Positions 26,262 to 39,400 of a stretch of DNA of 64,000 nucleotides are shown here, piece by piece (position 1 is the first letter of the stretch; every line of letters starts with the position of its first letter). The notes below the pieces were generated by a model that had not been told where the DNA came from, made no database searches, and was given only the letters and a program-made list of their open reading frames with translations. The stretch is from Apus apus (lineage: Eukaryota > Chordata > Aves > Apodiformes > Apodidae). Location: positions 32,636,003 through 32,700,002 of the forward strand of contig NC_067286.1 in the NCBI RefSeq assembly GCF_020740795.1, given 5' to 3'. Both the position numbers and the translations under genes were made by a program.

Positions 26262-26397
26262 AACTTGTGCCTATTACCCCTTGTCTTTTCCATGTGACTC
26301 CTTGTAAACAGGGAGTCTCCATCTTCTTGGTACCACCCTTTAAGTACTGGAACATAGTAATAAGGTCTCTGCTAAGCCTTCTTTTCTCATTAATCCA
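26262..26397 (-). mobile_element. Opposite-strand CR1 fragment inside copy D
   Basis: Reads on the minus strand as CR1 3' region. The plus text includes attaccccttgtc, catgtgactccttgta and aataaggtctctgctaagcc, the antisense form of the conserved CR1 C-terminal/3' region (compare gaagatggagactccc and ggagacctta in plus copies). It interrupts plus-strand CR1 sequence on both sides and lacks the terminal octamers, which suggests rearrangement rather than a clean insertion. Confidence 0.8.
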
Positions 26398-26639
26398 CGG
26401 GTCCTGAAGAAACTGGCCGATGAAGCTGCAAAGCCTCTGTCTATCATATTTGGCAGTCTGGCAAAATTCCCACTGACTGGAAAAGGGGAAACATAAACCC
26501 CATTTTCAGTAAAGGAAAAAAGGAAGACTGAGGGAACTACAGACCAGTCAGTCTCACCTCTGTGCTTGGCAAGATCATGGAGCAGATCCTCTTGAAGGCT
26601 CTGCTAAGACACTTTGAAAACAAAGGGGGATGACTGGCC

Positions 26640-26742
26640 CAGCAAAGGACCTGGGGGTGCTGGCTGACAGCTGGATGAACATGAGCCAGCAGTGTGCCAA
26701 GGTGGCCAAGAAGGTCAATAGCACCCTGGTCTGCATCAGGAA
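26640..26742 (+). mobile_element. Out-of-order CR1 segment inside copy D
   Basis: The text ccagcaaaggacctgggggtgctggctgacagctggatgaacatgagccagcagtgtgcc belongs to a later part of CR1 ORF2 (ERDLGVLADSWMNMSQQCAKV type). That same part occurs again in copy D at about 27060-27130 in a diverged form. Sequence before and after it is the earlier RT region, so a piece of a different CR1 family has landed here in the same orientation. Confidence 0.75.
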
Positions 26743-27721
26743 CTCAAAGAGTTATGATCAGTGGCTCCATTTCCAGATGTGACAAGTGGTGTTCCCCAAG
26801 GGTCAGTACTTGGACCAGTGCTATTTAACATCTTTGTCGGTGACATGGATAGTGGGATCAAGTGCAAGTTTGCAGTGTTGCTGATATGCTGGAGGGAAGG
26901 GATATCATCCAGAGGGACCTTAACAGACTTGAGAGGTGGGCCTATGCCAACCTCATGAAATTCAGTAAGGCCCAGTGCAAGGTCTTGCACTTGCGTTGGA
27001 GCAGTCCCAAGCACAATCACAGGTTGGGTGGGGAATGGATCAAAAGCAGTCGGGAGGAGAAGGGCTTGGGTGTGATGGTGAATGAAAAGCTCAACATGAG
27101 CTGTCAATGTGCACTGGCAGCCCAAAAGTCCAGCCATGTCTTAGGCTGCACCAAAAGAAGTGTGGCCAACAGATGGAGGGAGGTGATTCTTCCCCTCTAC
27201 TCAGCTACTGTGAGACCACAACTGGAGTACTGTGTACAGAGGCCCCAACATAAGAAGGACATGGTGCTCCTGGACTGAGTCCAGAGGAGGGCCATGAAAA
27301 TGATCAGAGGGCTGAAGCACCTGTTCTGTGAAGACAGACTGATAGAGTTGGGGCTGTTCAGCCTGGAGAAGAGAAGGCTCCAGGGAAACCTTATAGCAGC
27401 CTGGCCCCTGAAGGGGCCTACAGGAAAGCTGGGGAGGGGCTTTTTACAAGGACTTGTAACAAGAGGACAAGTGCTAATGGATTAAAACTAATTTAGGTTA
27501 GACATTAGGGGAAAAGTATTTAGTGTGAGTGTGGTGAGACACTGGAACAGAATGTCTAGGGAAGCTGTGGCTGCCCCCTCCCTGGAAGTGTTCAAGGCCA
27601 GGGTGGATGGGACATTGAGCAATCTGGTCTAGTGGGAAGTGTTGCTGCCAATGGCAGGGGGGTTGGAACAAGATGGTCTTTAAGGTCCCTTCCAACTCAA
27701 ACCATTCTATGATTCTATGAT

Positions 27722-30700
27722 ACATAAGAAGTTTACAGCTTTCCTAACACTTAAGAAATGTTATAACTGCTGAACTTGGAAGTTTGAACACAAACTGCAA
27801 CATTTGCCAAAAACTGGCTATTATTTTTAATTTTGTAGTTCAGAAAGTTATTTGTCAGTCTGAAATACACTTTCCTTGCACATGCCAGAATGAATACTGG
27901 TGATTCCAGTACTGATTGATATTCACTAACAATACCTAAGTATGTTAGTTCAAGTTATTCAGAATATACAAAATAAGACAAAATTGGCCATGTACAACTT
28001 TATTAATATTGTCTACATGTATGTGACCAAGTATAAACATTTATGAATGCAAACTAAGCCTTGTTAAACAATGACATGTAAAGCTGGGATAATGTCCTAA
28101 CACACTTTTCTAACTAGTGCATTGACTTTTAGCAATGGAAGTTGTAGGTTCAGAGTCCATACCCCTGAAATGTAAAGGAATGCTCCACAAGAGCAAGTAC
28201 ATGGAAAAGCTATTTGCAAAAGGAAAGACCTGAATTGCCTTGCTATTTCACAAATATCTGTTTCACGTGATGCTGCCAAGCCCTGAACACTTAGGATATT
28301 AAAACTACATTATAGCCATGACTACTGATTGGAATAAAGTTTACTTAAAAGAGTGCCATGGCAATCCACTGTTACAGACCTAAATCAAATAGATTGATCA
28401 ATAGTTCAAGTAGGAGTTAAATCTGATTGTTTGTTTGGTTATGATTCGTATTCTTGCAGCCATAGTGGTACTAACTGTAAGCTAGGAGTTATCACAGGTT
28501 TATTCTACATTCAATCCATACCATTTAAGAATAATCCAAGCTTATGGAAATGTTTTCAATTGCAATAAAAAGAAGAGAAACATTGCTTTCTTTTGCAAAC
28601 CTTTTCCATTTAAGGTTACACCAGCTTTGCAAGCTTAAAACTGAAAGCATAAATTAACTGTAAAGACAATTTGAACTCATCCTGTAACACAATTTCTTAA
28701 GATTTATAGACAATTTAGTACAATGCACGTATGTATTGATATATGAAATGTCACATGGTGTCAGAAAAATGCTGTACATAAAGCAGTGGCTTCTCTCTAA
28801 CAATGGCCAGGAAGGGATAAAACCCTAGTTTCCAGTAAATTTTGTTAAATATTATAATATAATAAAGAGCAAACATATAGTATGTTCAAAAACAAAAATC
28901 CTTCCAGATCTCAGTATTAAATAGCCTTTCTCAGTACTTTTTTACTTGTATCTTTCCTTATTTTCTGTTAAATTCCATATTCTTCTGAGTTTTTTTGCCA
29001 TCCTATTAATTTCTCAGTGTCCATGACAAATCAACCCTGGCAATAAGTTTTAGATCCTACATATGCATTTAGTTTTTAATTTTTTTGACTTTTAGTTTAA
29101 GTGAATCTGGGTTTGTTCTGCTATTTAAATTATAATTTGGAGAGCTCAATGGGTTTACTCCATATTTGTCCTTCTGGATTTTTGCAACACTCCTTATTCA
29201 TCTGTTTGTAAATATTAATCTTTTACATTTCTCTCTATGTAAAATTCTTTTCATGTCATGGGTCATTTGCTCCTGTTTGGCTTTTCTTTTTCTGCATAAG
29301 GAAAAAACTATGCTATGAAAATATTTGGTCATTTTCCACTACCTGCTTCCTCACAGAACTCTACTTGTACCCCGTGAAAAGTTTACAGAGCACTTGGAGC
29401 CACCTGACATTTGTATGCACTTGTGCTTTAGCAAGTTGAATGAGCCATCTGATTTGTACAGGGCTGTGAGGAGTAAGGACAAACGGAGCCATATACTGAG
29501 CTACAAGGTGGTCTATAAAATAATTAACGTATTAGACTATGTACAAGTATAGTTGATTTGTTCAAAGTTCCAAGACCTTCCATTTGGCCTACAGCTAAAA
29601 TCTACTTAGTCTTAACCCATGTTAAGCTATGTTAATTAACATAAACAGATCATTACTGCACTTTTAGGGAAACCAAATTACAAAGTCAACAATTAGAAGA
29701 AAATAATTGCCATAAGAAGCCATTAGGGAAAAAAGAAAAGATAAAATGTTCAGCTCACATCTATGATTAAGACTAGTTTATTCCTACATAGCTAGTACCT
29801 GCACATGAATCTGCAGAAGATAAATAGAAAAGTATTAGCTTTTTGTTAGTCACAGATACTACGTTCAAGACATAAACAAGAAGTTGGTGAAGGTGTTCAG
29901 ATGCAATTTTTTCAATAAATTTCAGTTAAACTGCTGTAGTGGAAAATTATATCTTTCTGTAAAATGCTAGAGTAATATGCTTACACAAAGAAAAATGTCA
30001 TTCTTAGTGCATCCAAACTAATTCTTACTCAAATGTTCCTGATATTTTCCACTGTCTGACATTTGTACACAGAAAAGGGCAAAAAGTTTTCAGAAGTTTA
30101 ACTATCATCAGGAGGATCAAAATTTGGCAAGTATCAGAGTAGGAAGAAAACATAACAGTAAGACACCTCACATATCTACCTTTTGAACCTGAGCCCTTTC
30201 CTGTGATAAATAACATTTCTTTAAGTAACCAGATGTCTGGGAACACTAACTGTGATACCAGTCAGGATACCTCAGGGGACGAGATAGTTGACAAGAGAAA
30301 AATCCGAACTAGAAAGCTCATTGTTGGGCTATGATCTACAAGCCAATCATTGATGATGTTTTAATAGGTATGTTCCTTCCAAGAAGGAAAAACCCAAGAA
30401 ATTATCAGCAGAGAACATTTTGCAAGAGTTTAAGAGTTAGAAGTGATAACTTTGTTCACAATTCTTCTGCAAAAACAAGCAGAATTTGTGTAAATAATTC
30501 ATCAGGAGTTAAAATTAATAGAACAAATGTGGGGAGGAGTCTATACTAGTGGTCTCAGCATTCATTGGCTGCTTCTTGAAAGGGATTTCTATTAATTCCT
30601 ACTACTTTTATGCAAAGGGTAATGTACCCTTCTATCTGCCCTACTTGGACACAGTAAATCATTTGTGACTGTTTTTCAAAATGTTGGTGCAAATGACATC

Positions 30701-32083
30701 CGGCATCAGCTTCTTTCTAGTTCTGCAAATCAGTTAAATATATACAGCCTATCCTTGGCTGCATAGAAAATCAGGGACATTTAAATAGAGATGCAATATA
30801 AGTGATTTATCAACTGCAAATTTGTCTAAATCTGTGACATAGCAAGTCAGTCATTACTTCTAGAAATAAAACTCAGGTGTCTGTTATTTAAAGGATAAAA
30901 AACACTAGCTTTAATTCCTACATGAACTGTTTCCCTGGACATTAATGGAAGCAAATAGCTATTGAAAAGTTTGTTATACAGACATACACAGACTTAATTT
31001 CAGGAAAAGGTAACGTTTCCATGTGAGTAGTTTGAGGACACCACGCCCTTACTCCTCACATGCAAATCTAAAGGCAAACACAGCCTATTCAGACTGAACT
31101 TTAGCTGACTCTATTTTTTTTTTTTTCTGTCATCATTCTCCAACCACTTTGATGTTATTAGAGATTGCAGTGAGGTATGATTAGAAGGGATGCTGGAATT
31201 TTGCCCACCTCTCCTCCCAGGGTTTTTAAGAGAGAAGTGAGTAGAACTTTCAAACTTTGGCAAAAGACGAAAGACTCTAAAAATATGAAGTGTGGAAACG
31301 TGAAGGGCTCACCACAGTCTGTATCAAGTAAAGCTCTCACAATTTTCTTCAGTGCAATACCTCACGTGAGAATCTCCTCAAAGGAAACAGAATAGTTAAA
31401 AATTACAAATTTAGTATAAGGTGTCTACATCTATTCTGCAAAGAATCCTGATAGTGAATGTTTTTGCCCACTTCCTCAACTGGGGTTAAAAAAAAAGAAG
31501 GTGGGAATATGTTATTCTAAGAGGGAAAAACCTTCAAAAGATATTTTGAGAAAATGTTCTCATAAAAAAACAGACCATTCCTGGTATAGATTAGTAGGAT
31601 GCATATGTTCCTAAAGGAAAGGAACTGCTTGCATTTTTCTCAATCTCAAGTGGTTCACATGGTGAGGGAAGTCTGTTTTGGGATGGCTTTTAAGAGTCTC
31701 CAGAAGATCCCATGTATTCCACCAAAATCAGTATACATTTACTTATACAAGCAGACTCTTCCTACTCATCAATGACTAGCATTATCACTGCAACACAAAC
31801 AAGGAAAAATTAATTCCACTCACTTTTCTGAAGCTATTCTCTTCACCAGTTCCTCTCTTTCATACCACTGTGAACAAGGAAACTTAACTGAAACTGAGGA
31901 TGGGATTATGTTTGGTACACATCCTTTGAAATAAACATAGAGAAAGCAAAATCCTTTTATGGAAGGAACCAGATAGCCAAAAGAAGGAAAGCCTCCAAGT
32001 CAAACATTTACATTTAAACAGATGGTAACTATATTGTGAAGGCTTAAAGCATCTAGCAAAGCAAAGCAGACAGCCTTGAAAGC
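27722..32083. other. AT-rich intergenic DNA, no gene seen
   Basis: No recognised coding exon, RNA gene or transposon. A poly-T tract lies at 31114-31126. Confidence 0.55.
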
Positions 32084-33465
32084 AGAATCATAGAATCATC
32101 AGGGTTGGAAAAGACATTCAAGATCATCAAGTCCAACCCATCAGCCCTACAACACCTAACCACTAAGGCATCTCCTGAAACATCATGCCCACACATTTTT
32201 TGAACATCTCCAAGGACACTGTCTCCACCACCTTCCTGGGCAGCCTGTTCCGATGCCTCACCATTCTTTCTGTGAATAAATTTTTCCTAATATCCAATCT
32301 AAACCTCCCCTGGTGCAACTTGACCCCATTTCCTCTTGTCCTATCACTACTCACAAGGGAGAAGAGGCCAACACCCACCTCACCACAACTTCTTCTCAGG
32401 TAGCTGTAGAGAGCAATGAGGTCTCCCCTCAGCCTCCCCTTCTTCAGGGTGAACAGATCCAGCCCCCTCAGCCTCTCCTCATAAGACCTGTTCCACAGAC
32501 CCCTAATCAGCCTCGTTGCCCTTCTCTGCACCCTCTCCAACACCTCCATGTCCTTCCTATCCTGTGGTTCCCAAACCTGTACACAGTGATCGAGGTGCAG
32601 CCTCGCCAGGGCCGAGTAGAGGGGCTGGATCACCTTCCTGGTCCTGCTGGTCACACCATTCCTGATGCAGGCCAAGATGCTCTTGGCCTTCTTGGCCACC
32701 TGGGCACACTGATGGCTCATGTTCAGCCAGCAGTCAAGCAGCACCCTCAGGTCCCTCTCAGCTGGGCAGCTCTCCAGCCACTCCTCCCCAAGCCTGTAGC
32801 ATTGTGGCAAAAGTGCAGGACCCAACATTTGGCCTTATTGAAACTTATACAATTGGCCTCAGCCCATTGATCAAGCCTGTCTAGATCCTTCTGCAGAGCC
32901 TCCCTGCCCTGAAGCAGATTGACACTCCCACTCAGCTCAGTGTCATCTGCAAACTTACTGAGGCTGCACTCTATCCTCTCATCCAAATCATCAATAAAGA
33001 TGTTAAGCAGGAGCAGCCCCAGCACTGAGCCCTGGGGAACACCACTTGTGACTGGTCACCAACTGGGTTTAACTCCGTTCAACACAACTCTTTGGACTCA
33101 GCCATCCAACCAGATTTTTATCCAGCAAAATGTGTGCACATCCAAGCCACGAACAGCCAGCTTGTCTAGAAGAATGCTGTGGGAAATTGTGTCAAAGGCC
33201 ATGCTAAAGTTAAGGTAGACAACATCCACAGGCCATCCCTCATCCAGTAAGCAGGTCACCCTGTCATAGAAGGAGATCAGGTTAGTCAAAAAGGACCTGC
33301 CCTTCATGAACCCACACTGACTGGGCCTGATCACCTGGTTGTTCTGCATGCACAGCATAACAGCATTCAGGATGATCTGCTCCATCAGCTTCCCTGGTAC
33401 TGAAGTCAGACTAACAGGCCTGTAATTTCCTTGATCATCCTTCTGTCCCTTAACAGCAAGGTAGC
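32084..33465 (-). mobile_element. CR1 LINE (copy E), RT domain with FADD box
   Basis: Minus-strand CR1 with 3' end at 32084 (cagaatcatagaatcatcag, then gggttggaaaagac). Minus-strand translations give, in order, [20 protein letters not shown] (about 33360-33430), VDVVYLNFSMAFDTISHSIL (about 33165-33225), a short frame break at the PQGS motif near 33040, then [20 protein letters not shown] followed by ADDTELSG. This keeps the FADD catalytic box at about 32930-32950. The C-terminal part ([20 protein letters not shown]) follows. It is about 1.38 kb, 5'-truncated and frameshifted. It belongs to a family distinct from copies A and D by 3' sequence (atcaagtccaacccatcagc). Confidence 0.95.
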
Positions 33466-36400
33466 CAAGGAACAAGCACCTTTAGTAAGGTGTCCAGAAA
33501 AAAGATGGGAAAAGATTTTTGTGGCTCAGGATGGCTGAAAAGGTTATAAAGCTTTGGGAAACTCTTACTCATTATGTCTTCCTTTTACCTATTACTGTCT
33601 GGGTGAGGGAAATGAAAGTTCTTACTGTATTTTTACCTCTTCTTAACAGTATTGACAGCACCATTAGTTTCTCGTCCCAACTGGAATACTTCTCTTCCAT
33701 TACTGGGACACCATTCACATCAAAAGGAGGCAGCAATCAAAAGTTGCAGTTCCATCTTCTTTTATCCTGAATCATGCGACTGTGTACCCAAAAGTCAGGT
33801 AAGGAACACATTTAATCCAGCCTTTGCTTGCATAGAGATTGTGTTGTCCTTGTTAATAAACACTGTAAAAAATTGTGCTGTGTAAAGATTATACAAAAAT
33901 AGCAATTTGTACATTAGAATATTACCTTTCCTTTTGCTATCAAATAGACTCTTACAAAACAGTCAATAAGGGCAGCATTTGTAAATCACCCACACTGGAT
34001 GCCAAATCTTCCAGTACTACACATGAAGTGGAACAGAACCCTGTAAGCTGCGGGTCCCACAACACCATCAAAAGTCTTCACAGAAAGTTGCTGCTCCCTT
34101 AATCCACAGCCACAATTATTTCCATGATATACAGTTTTTCCTGTTTGAGGCCTCAGCGTAAGTCTCAGACACAATTATTTCAAGATCTTCTCAGATAAGA
34201 ATCTCAAAGCAGTCCAGAGAGAGCAGGGTTTGAGCAAAGGATTTAATGTCAGACTTCTGAATTTTGTATGCAGCTCAACTGGTTATTTTCTGCAAGACTT
34301 TGGTCAAGGTCACAGGTGTGCATCAGGTTACTCACCAGAGCTTCAAAGAATCATGGAAAGTAGAGAAGCAAAGACTAATGAAAGAACAAATGTGCTCTTA
34401 TCATTACCAAGCCAGTGATGTCTTAACTGTGGCTCACAAGTAACACTTTGCACACAAGAACCTCTAGCAAGAAATGTCCATAGATCACCTAAAGGGGACT
34501 GCCCCCTCCAAAACAGTGCATGTGAGCAGAGGTTGAATCATCAAAATAGCTCTGGCTCCTGACAGCAAGCACTACCTTTGCAGCAGGACTTTTTCTTGGA
34601 CAACACTTCTCTAGTAATTCTCAGAATTAGGTTTTCTGGGAAAGGTGATATCAACTGGAAGCATTATATATTTTTGGGAAAAACTTTAGAGGGGACTAAG
34701 AAAAATATGTTTTCACACTCCATATGCCTTTTGGCTATTATGGCTCTGCCTCTTTTGCTGGGATGCTATCTGCACCACAGAAAATCACAACATAATGCAC
34801 TGAATGCAATCAAGCATAAGCAAAGATTGCTGTTGCCCTACATTTCTGAAGGAAGTCAGCCTCATAATTTTATTTTGAATTTTCACAGGAAAAATAGTGA
34901 TGTTTGTGTTATTTCAAAGTGACAATGTGTTGTTTCACTGATGCTGGGTATCCAAATAGGAATAAATTGCCATAAGTATATATTGAAATTTATTGCAATA
35001 TTGTATAAGTACATACACAAGTGATACTCTCAGTCCTGTCTGTTTCTGTATTCTCTTTCAAGCTACACCAGAAAGCATGTTTTGAATCAGGAATTCAGCA
35101 ATCACTCCTGTCTCAGCTGGGTGGCCCTGACTAACACCAGTTAATTTTTTGTACAGCTTCTTGAGGAAAGGTAGGAATTGCCCAGGCAGAAATCTCTAGC
35201 CTACTGATCAGGAAATTCTGCTGGATGTGGGTGTGAATACCTTCTAGAAAAGTTGAGAATTAAATTCAACTACCACTATCTATTCAAAAAATGAAAGAAT
35301 AAGCCTAACTTGCACTTTGGGGAAAAGAAGACATCAGCAACTGCCTCCAGGAGGTAATTTACTGTTGCAGTTCCTGTACAAAAAGGTACATCCCTGTAGA
35401 CTGAAGGAAATAGTCTAAGGAATGGGATTTGAGGTTGCCCCTCACCTTAGTTTAGCTATTGCCCTGGATTCCTTCTTAGCATTTGTCATTTACAAATCTT
35501 TCACTTCAAACCCACTGCTCAGGGGGTGTAATAATAAAAACCAGGTTCTGGTGCCTAATCCATGGGTAAAATGCCTAAAAAACTAAGTATTTTGGTGTCA
35601 AACTTTAGTGAATCTGGTCTTTAATGTATTTATTTTTCTCATTACCAAATAAAAACATCAAACGCAAGTGACTGAGATGTTCCCAGCACAGAAATATAGC
35701 TGTATTGATTATTACTTAAATCAGCTAGTGCAGACTCAGATATACTTTCCTTCCTAAGGTCAGTCTTGATATGTTTAAATAAAAGATAGCCACAAGATGA
35801 ACAAAATATTTGGAACAAAAAATATTTGGATAATATTTTTTTAAAGCTTACATTTTTCTTGCAGGTGTACATTTTTTATTAAAAATATGTAAAATAAGAT
35901 AGAAGTCCAGCAACTGAAAAGATTTGACAGTGAAAATTCTGTGGCTTCTCCACCCTGTCCTACATAAATGTTAAAATGAACAGTAGCAGGAAGGCATGTG
36001 TGCTCCTAGAACAATTTCTTCTTGTTTACAATTTCAGTAGGCTGAAATGACTTATCATTCTGTACAAAATGAGAACTGTGTGCTCACAAAAGATGTTTTG
36101 GTACTATCTGAAAAGCTTCAGTAAACTAGAATATCAAAATGATAAATGCAATTTCTTTGAATATAAAGTTGAAAGTCATAGTGCCTAAAAGAATGTGAAA
36201 AGATACACAGTTTCTTAGAATCCTGTTTCATGCTGATAAGCTAGGGAAAAACATCCGTTTTACTTTGTAACTGTTCAAAGAGCAGGTGTTATAAAACTAA
36301 ATTAAGACCATTGCAATACTTGTCCCTCAGGAATTTCTAAAACAGAACATTTTCCAGAGTTATAAAAATTATATGTAGCAATTCGGAAAACTGTTAAGAA

Positions 36401-39400
36401 CTCTTTTTGTCATGAGTTTCTCCTTATACACATAACAAAGAGTTTTTATGAAAGGCTCCTATATTAAAACATAAAATATATAGATACAATTTTCCTAGTT
36501 TTCCTGTACTAACCATAAGTGTGACAGTTTTCGTGTGAATTTCAAAGGCAGTAGAATAAGACAAGCACTTTATACTTGAAAATTATACCAAAAAGTAATT
36601 GTAAAGTGTAATTCTGCTCAAATTATGTTTTGGCAGCTATTTATAATGTCTGTATAATTAATACATCTCTTCCCAGTTTAATAAAAAGGTTTTACTTTTC
36701 TCTTTCCTTTAAAAACTATCATCTATCTCAGTAAGTTATCGAATCAGTTGGAAAATAATGCATACAGTACATGAACACAAAATTCCAGTATGTATTACAA
36801 AAGATGCACATACATGAAGGCTTTATTCTTCAGCCTCAGTGCTAGAATACAATCTGTCTTCACTTGAAATAAAACAAGGTTAAGGGGTCTTAGACAAAAA
36901 ATTAACCATTCTACTTGTCTGAATATGCAGTGAAGCATATGAAGATAAAGAGCCTAAAATCTTTGCTTCAGGAATGGAAATTAAATGGAAAGACGTTTTC
37001 CTTCCTGTAAGTATCTCCATAAAATAAGCTATTAGAAAGGAAAGAACTCTAGCCCTCTCAGCTGCTTAGAAGGAAACATTCCAGGAAAGAATATTTGTTT
37101 TGTGGTTGAAAAGAATACCAGCATAGAAGAAAAGGGCTTTCTTTGAAGGTCACAAAAGGTGTAGAGCAACAAGGATTTTTAAATAATAATATCCTTTCAC
37201 ATCAAAATCAAGTATCAAAACACACCACAAATTATATGGATTAAAGTGTTCACATTAACTTTACCAGTATTTTCTGTATTGACCCAAATTTTCCCTGTAA
37301 ATGAACACCAAACTGAATTACCATATCAAGCCAATATGAAAACTATTTAGTATGAATGAAAAATCTAACCTAGATCTGTGTGCAAGCCCTCTGATAATGT
37401 TACAGGTGCACTTGGCTTGCTACATTTCAGACAAGGGGAAAACGCACAGGGAAGGAAAATAGTCCTTACCTTGTAAAAATCAAAATTCAGAGTACTCATG
37501 AGCTGTGAAATAGTACCTTTACTCCTCACTGTATATGGACCTACATGCAGATACAAATTAGAGAAATTAAAATTATAGTGGAAAGTCTGAATAGACAGTT
37601 ATCACAGCCTCCTATTTTCACTAAGATTTATTTAATGAGTAGAAATACAAATATCCCCATAAAAAATAGTTTGGAATATTAATTTTAAGAAGTAGAATGG
37701 GGTCAGAAGTGTTGGCTCTTTCCCTGTGTTTGCTGTCTTTTCTCTATGGGTTTGGCAGATAAGTTTATTAAGTTCATAATAGAAATTTTTGCTACTTCAC
37801 AACACACCTCATTATGAAAGGGATTTATAAAACCCATGCTGATTATATCCATGGGGGCTTTCTACCAGAAAAAGCAGTAGCTGGACAGGTAAGATTCCTA
37901 GAATTTTAGGCAGAGCGTAAATGGGAGCAGAATGGGAAAAGACTAATTAACTTCTCAGAAGAAAGTCCTGCTTTGGCACTTTAACCTGTCACTGCTTGAA
38001 AGATCAATTACATCAAAGACTGTTTCAGAAGATTTGGTACAATTTTAGCCTTAGAAGAGGCGTTCAAAATTTTTGAGGCAAGTCACTAGAGTTTATTTGA
38101 ACTACAAAACATCACTGAAAGTAGCCAACTACTTGATAGACAAAACAAACTTGTAATCAACTTGTATTGTTATTGAAACAAAACTATTTTGGCCACAGGG
38201 AATCCGTGAAATCCCATGTGAATTAATGTGTTTAAACAACCAAGTTTAACACGAGCTTATTACTTAATTTCCAAAGAAAATGTGTCAATCCTTTTTTTAA
38301 ATCCACATTTCTGCATTTTATTTTATGTAGGACTGAGTGAGTTTGGTACTATTGAGATTAATAAGTCTGATTTTTATAACTATGTTCACATTTGTTTAGT
38401 TTTGCCAGATTTTGGACACTTAAGTTCAGATTTTCCATATTGTTTCTCTTTATATTTCAACCATTGCATTTCATCAGTTCTCATAAAAAAGCTAAGCAGA
38501 AATTAATTCTTTTCAGTTTTAAATTCTCATCACCTTTATGCTCCTGTGATTTATAAAAAGGAAAGAAGCAAAACACTGGCCTTTCTTTCAGGAAGATAAC
38601 TTCACCATTCTTGGAAAATTCACCCAGATCTGGCCATTCCATTAAAAATAAACCAGTTTGAGAAAATCAAACAAAATTGTCTGTGTCCACAAAAAGAATA
38701 CTCTACAGAATTTGGGATTAAATAGAAGTGCCCAAATTTGTCTATTCATCTGCTGCCAATGAATATATGTGGAACCCAGTGGTCACATACTTCATTCCTC
38801 TCCAGTGTTACTCCACAGAGAAAATGCAGCTTTCTATTGATTATTCTGTTAGTTCAAAACATTTGAATAGCAGTTTGCAGGCTTTCTGTTCTTTGAATCT
38901 GCTCTTCACTGTAATCCTTCACTTGGGAATTTCTGGGGCCTTTGAGTTCCCCATTTTTTTCTTTACAAGAAATTATCCACACAAAAATACATTAAGAAAA
39001 TATTATGTGAGTGTAGAATTAATCACCTCAAATTTAAGAACTGCTTAAATGATCATTTTTTCTGACTGCATTATGATATAGCTTTTAATCACATAGTCTC
39101 TTTTTCCACAACTCCTTGTCCTGAATCCCACTTACTATGAACTCCTGTGCAATGCTGAAAAATCAGTTAAAGTGAACATTTCACAGACTGCCAGTACAAG
39201 CTTCTAGATAACAAGCTTATTACATTCAGCCTGGTGTGCAAAAATACTGATTAGTCACAAATGTACCTAAAATTGGAAGTCATGTCTAAACATATGAAAT
39301 ATTTAAGGCCAAGTTCAATATAGAAATTACATCAGGAATGTCCCAAGTTAGATACTTAAAAATTAGGTTTGTTTTTACTTGATTTTTCCAAACAGTATTC

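Larger units (their letters stand above)
25995..27721 (+). mobile_element. Mosaic CR1 LINE (copy D), broken ORF2
   Basis: Plus-strand CR1. It opens with ORF2 sequence encoding a Lys/Arg-rich linker ([20 protein letters not shown], about 26058-26120), continues with RT blocks ([20 protein letters not shown] at about 26538-26595; [20 protein letters not shown] at about 26783-26845) and the C-terminal domain ([20 protein letters not shown]). It ends with the tail cattctatgattctatgat at about 27702-27720. Stops and frameshifts break the frame, and the FADD box near 26870 is destroyed. Two foreign CR1 pieces interrupt it (26262-26397 and 26640-26742). Confidence 0.94.

Noticed and set aside
32313..32870. 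Plus-strand open frame of about 185 codons
   Set aside because: It is antisense to CR1 copy E. The real coding content is reverse transcriptase on the minus strand.
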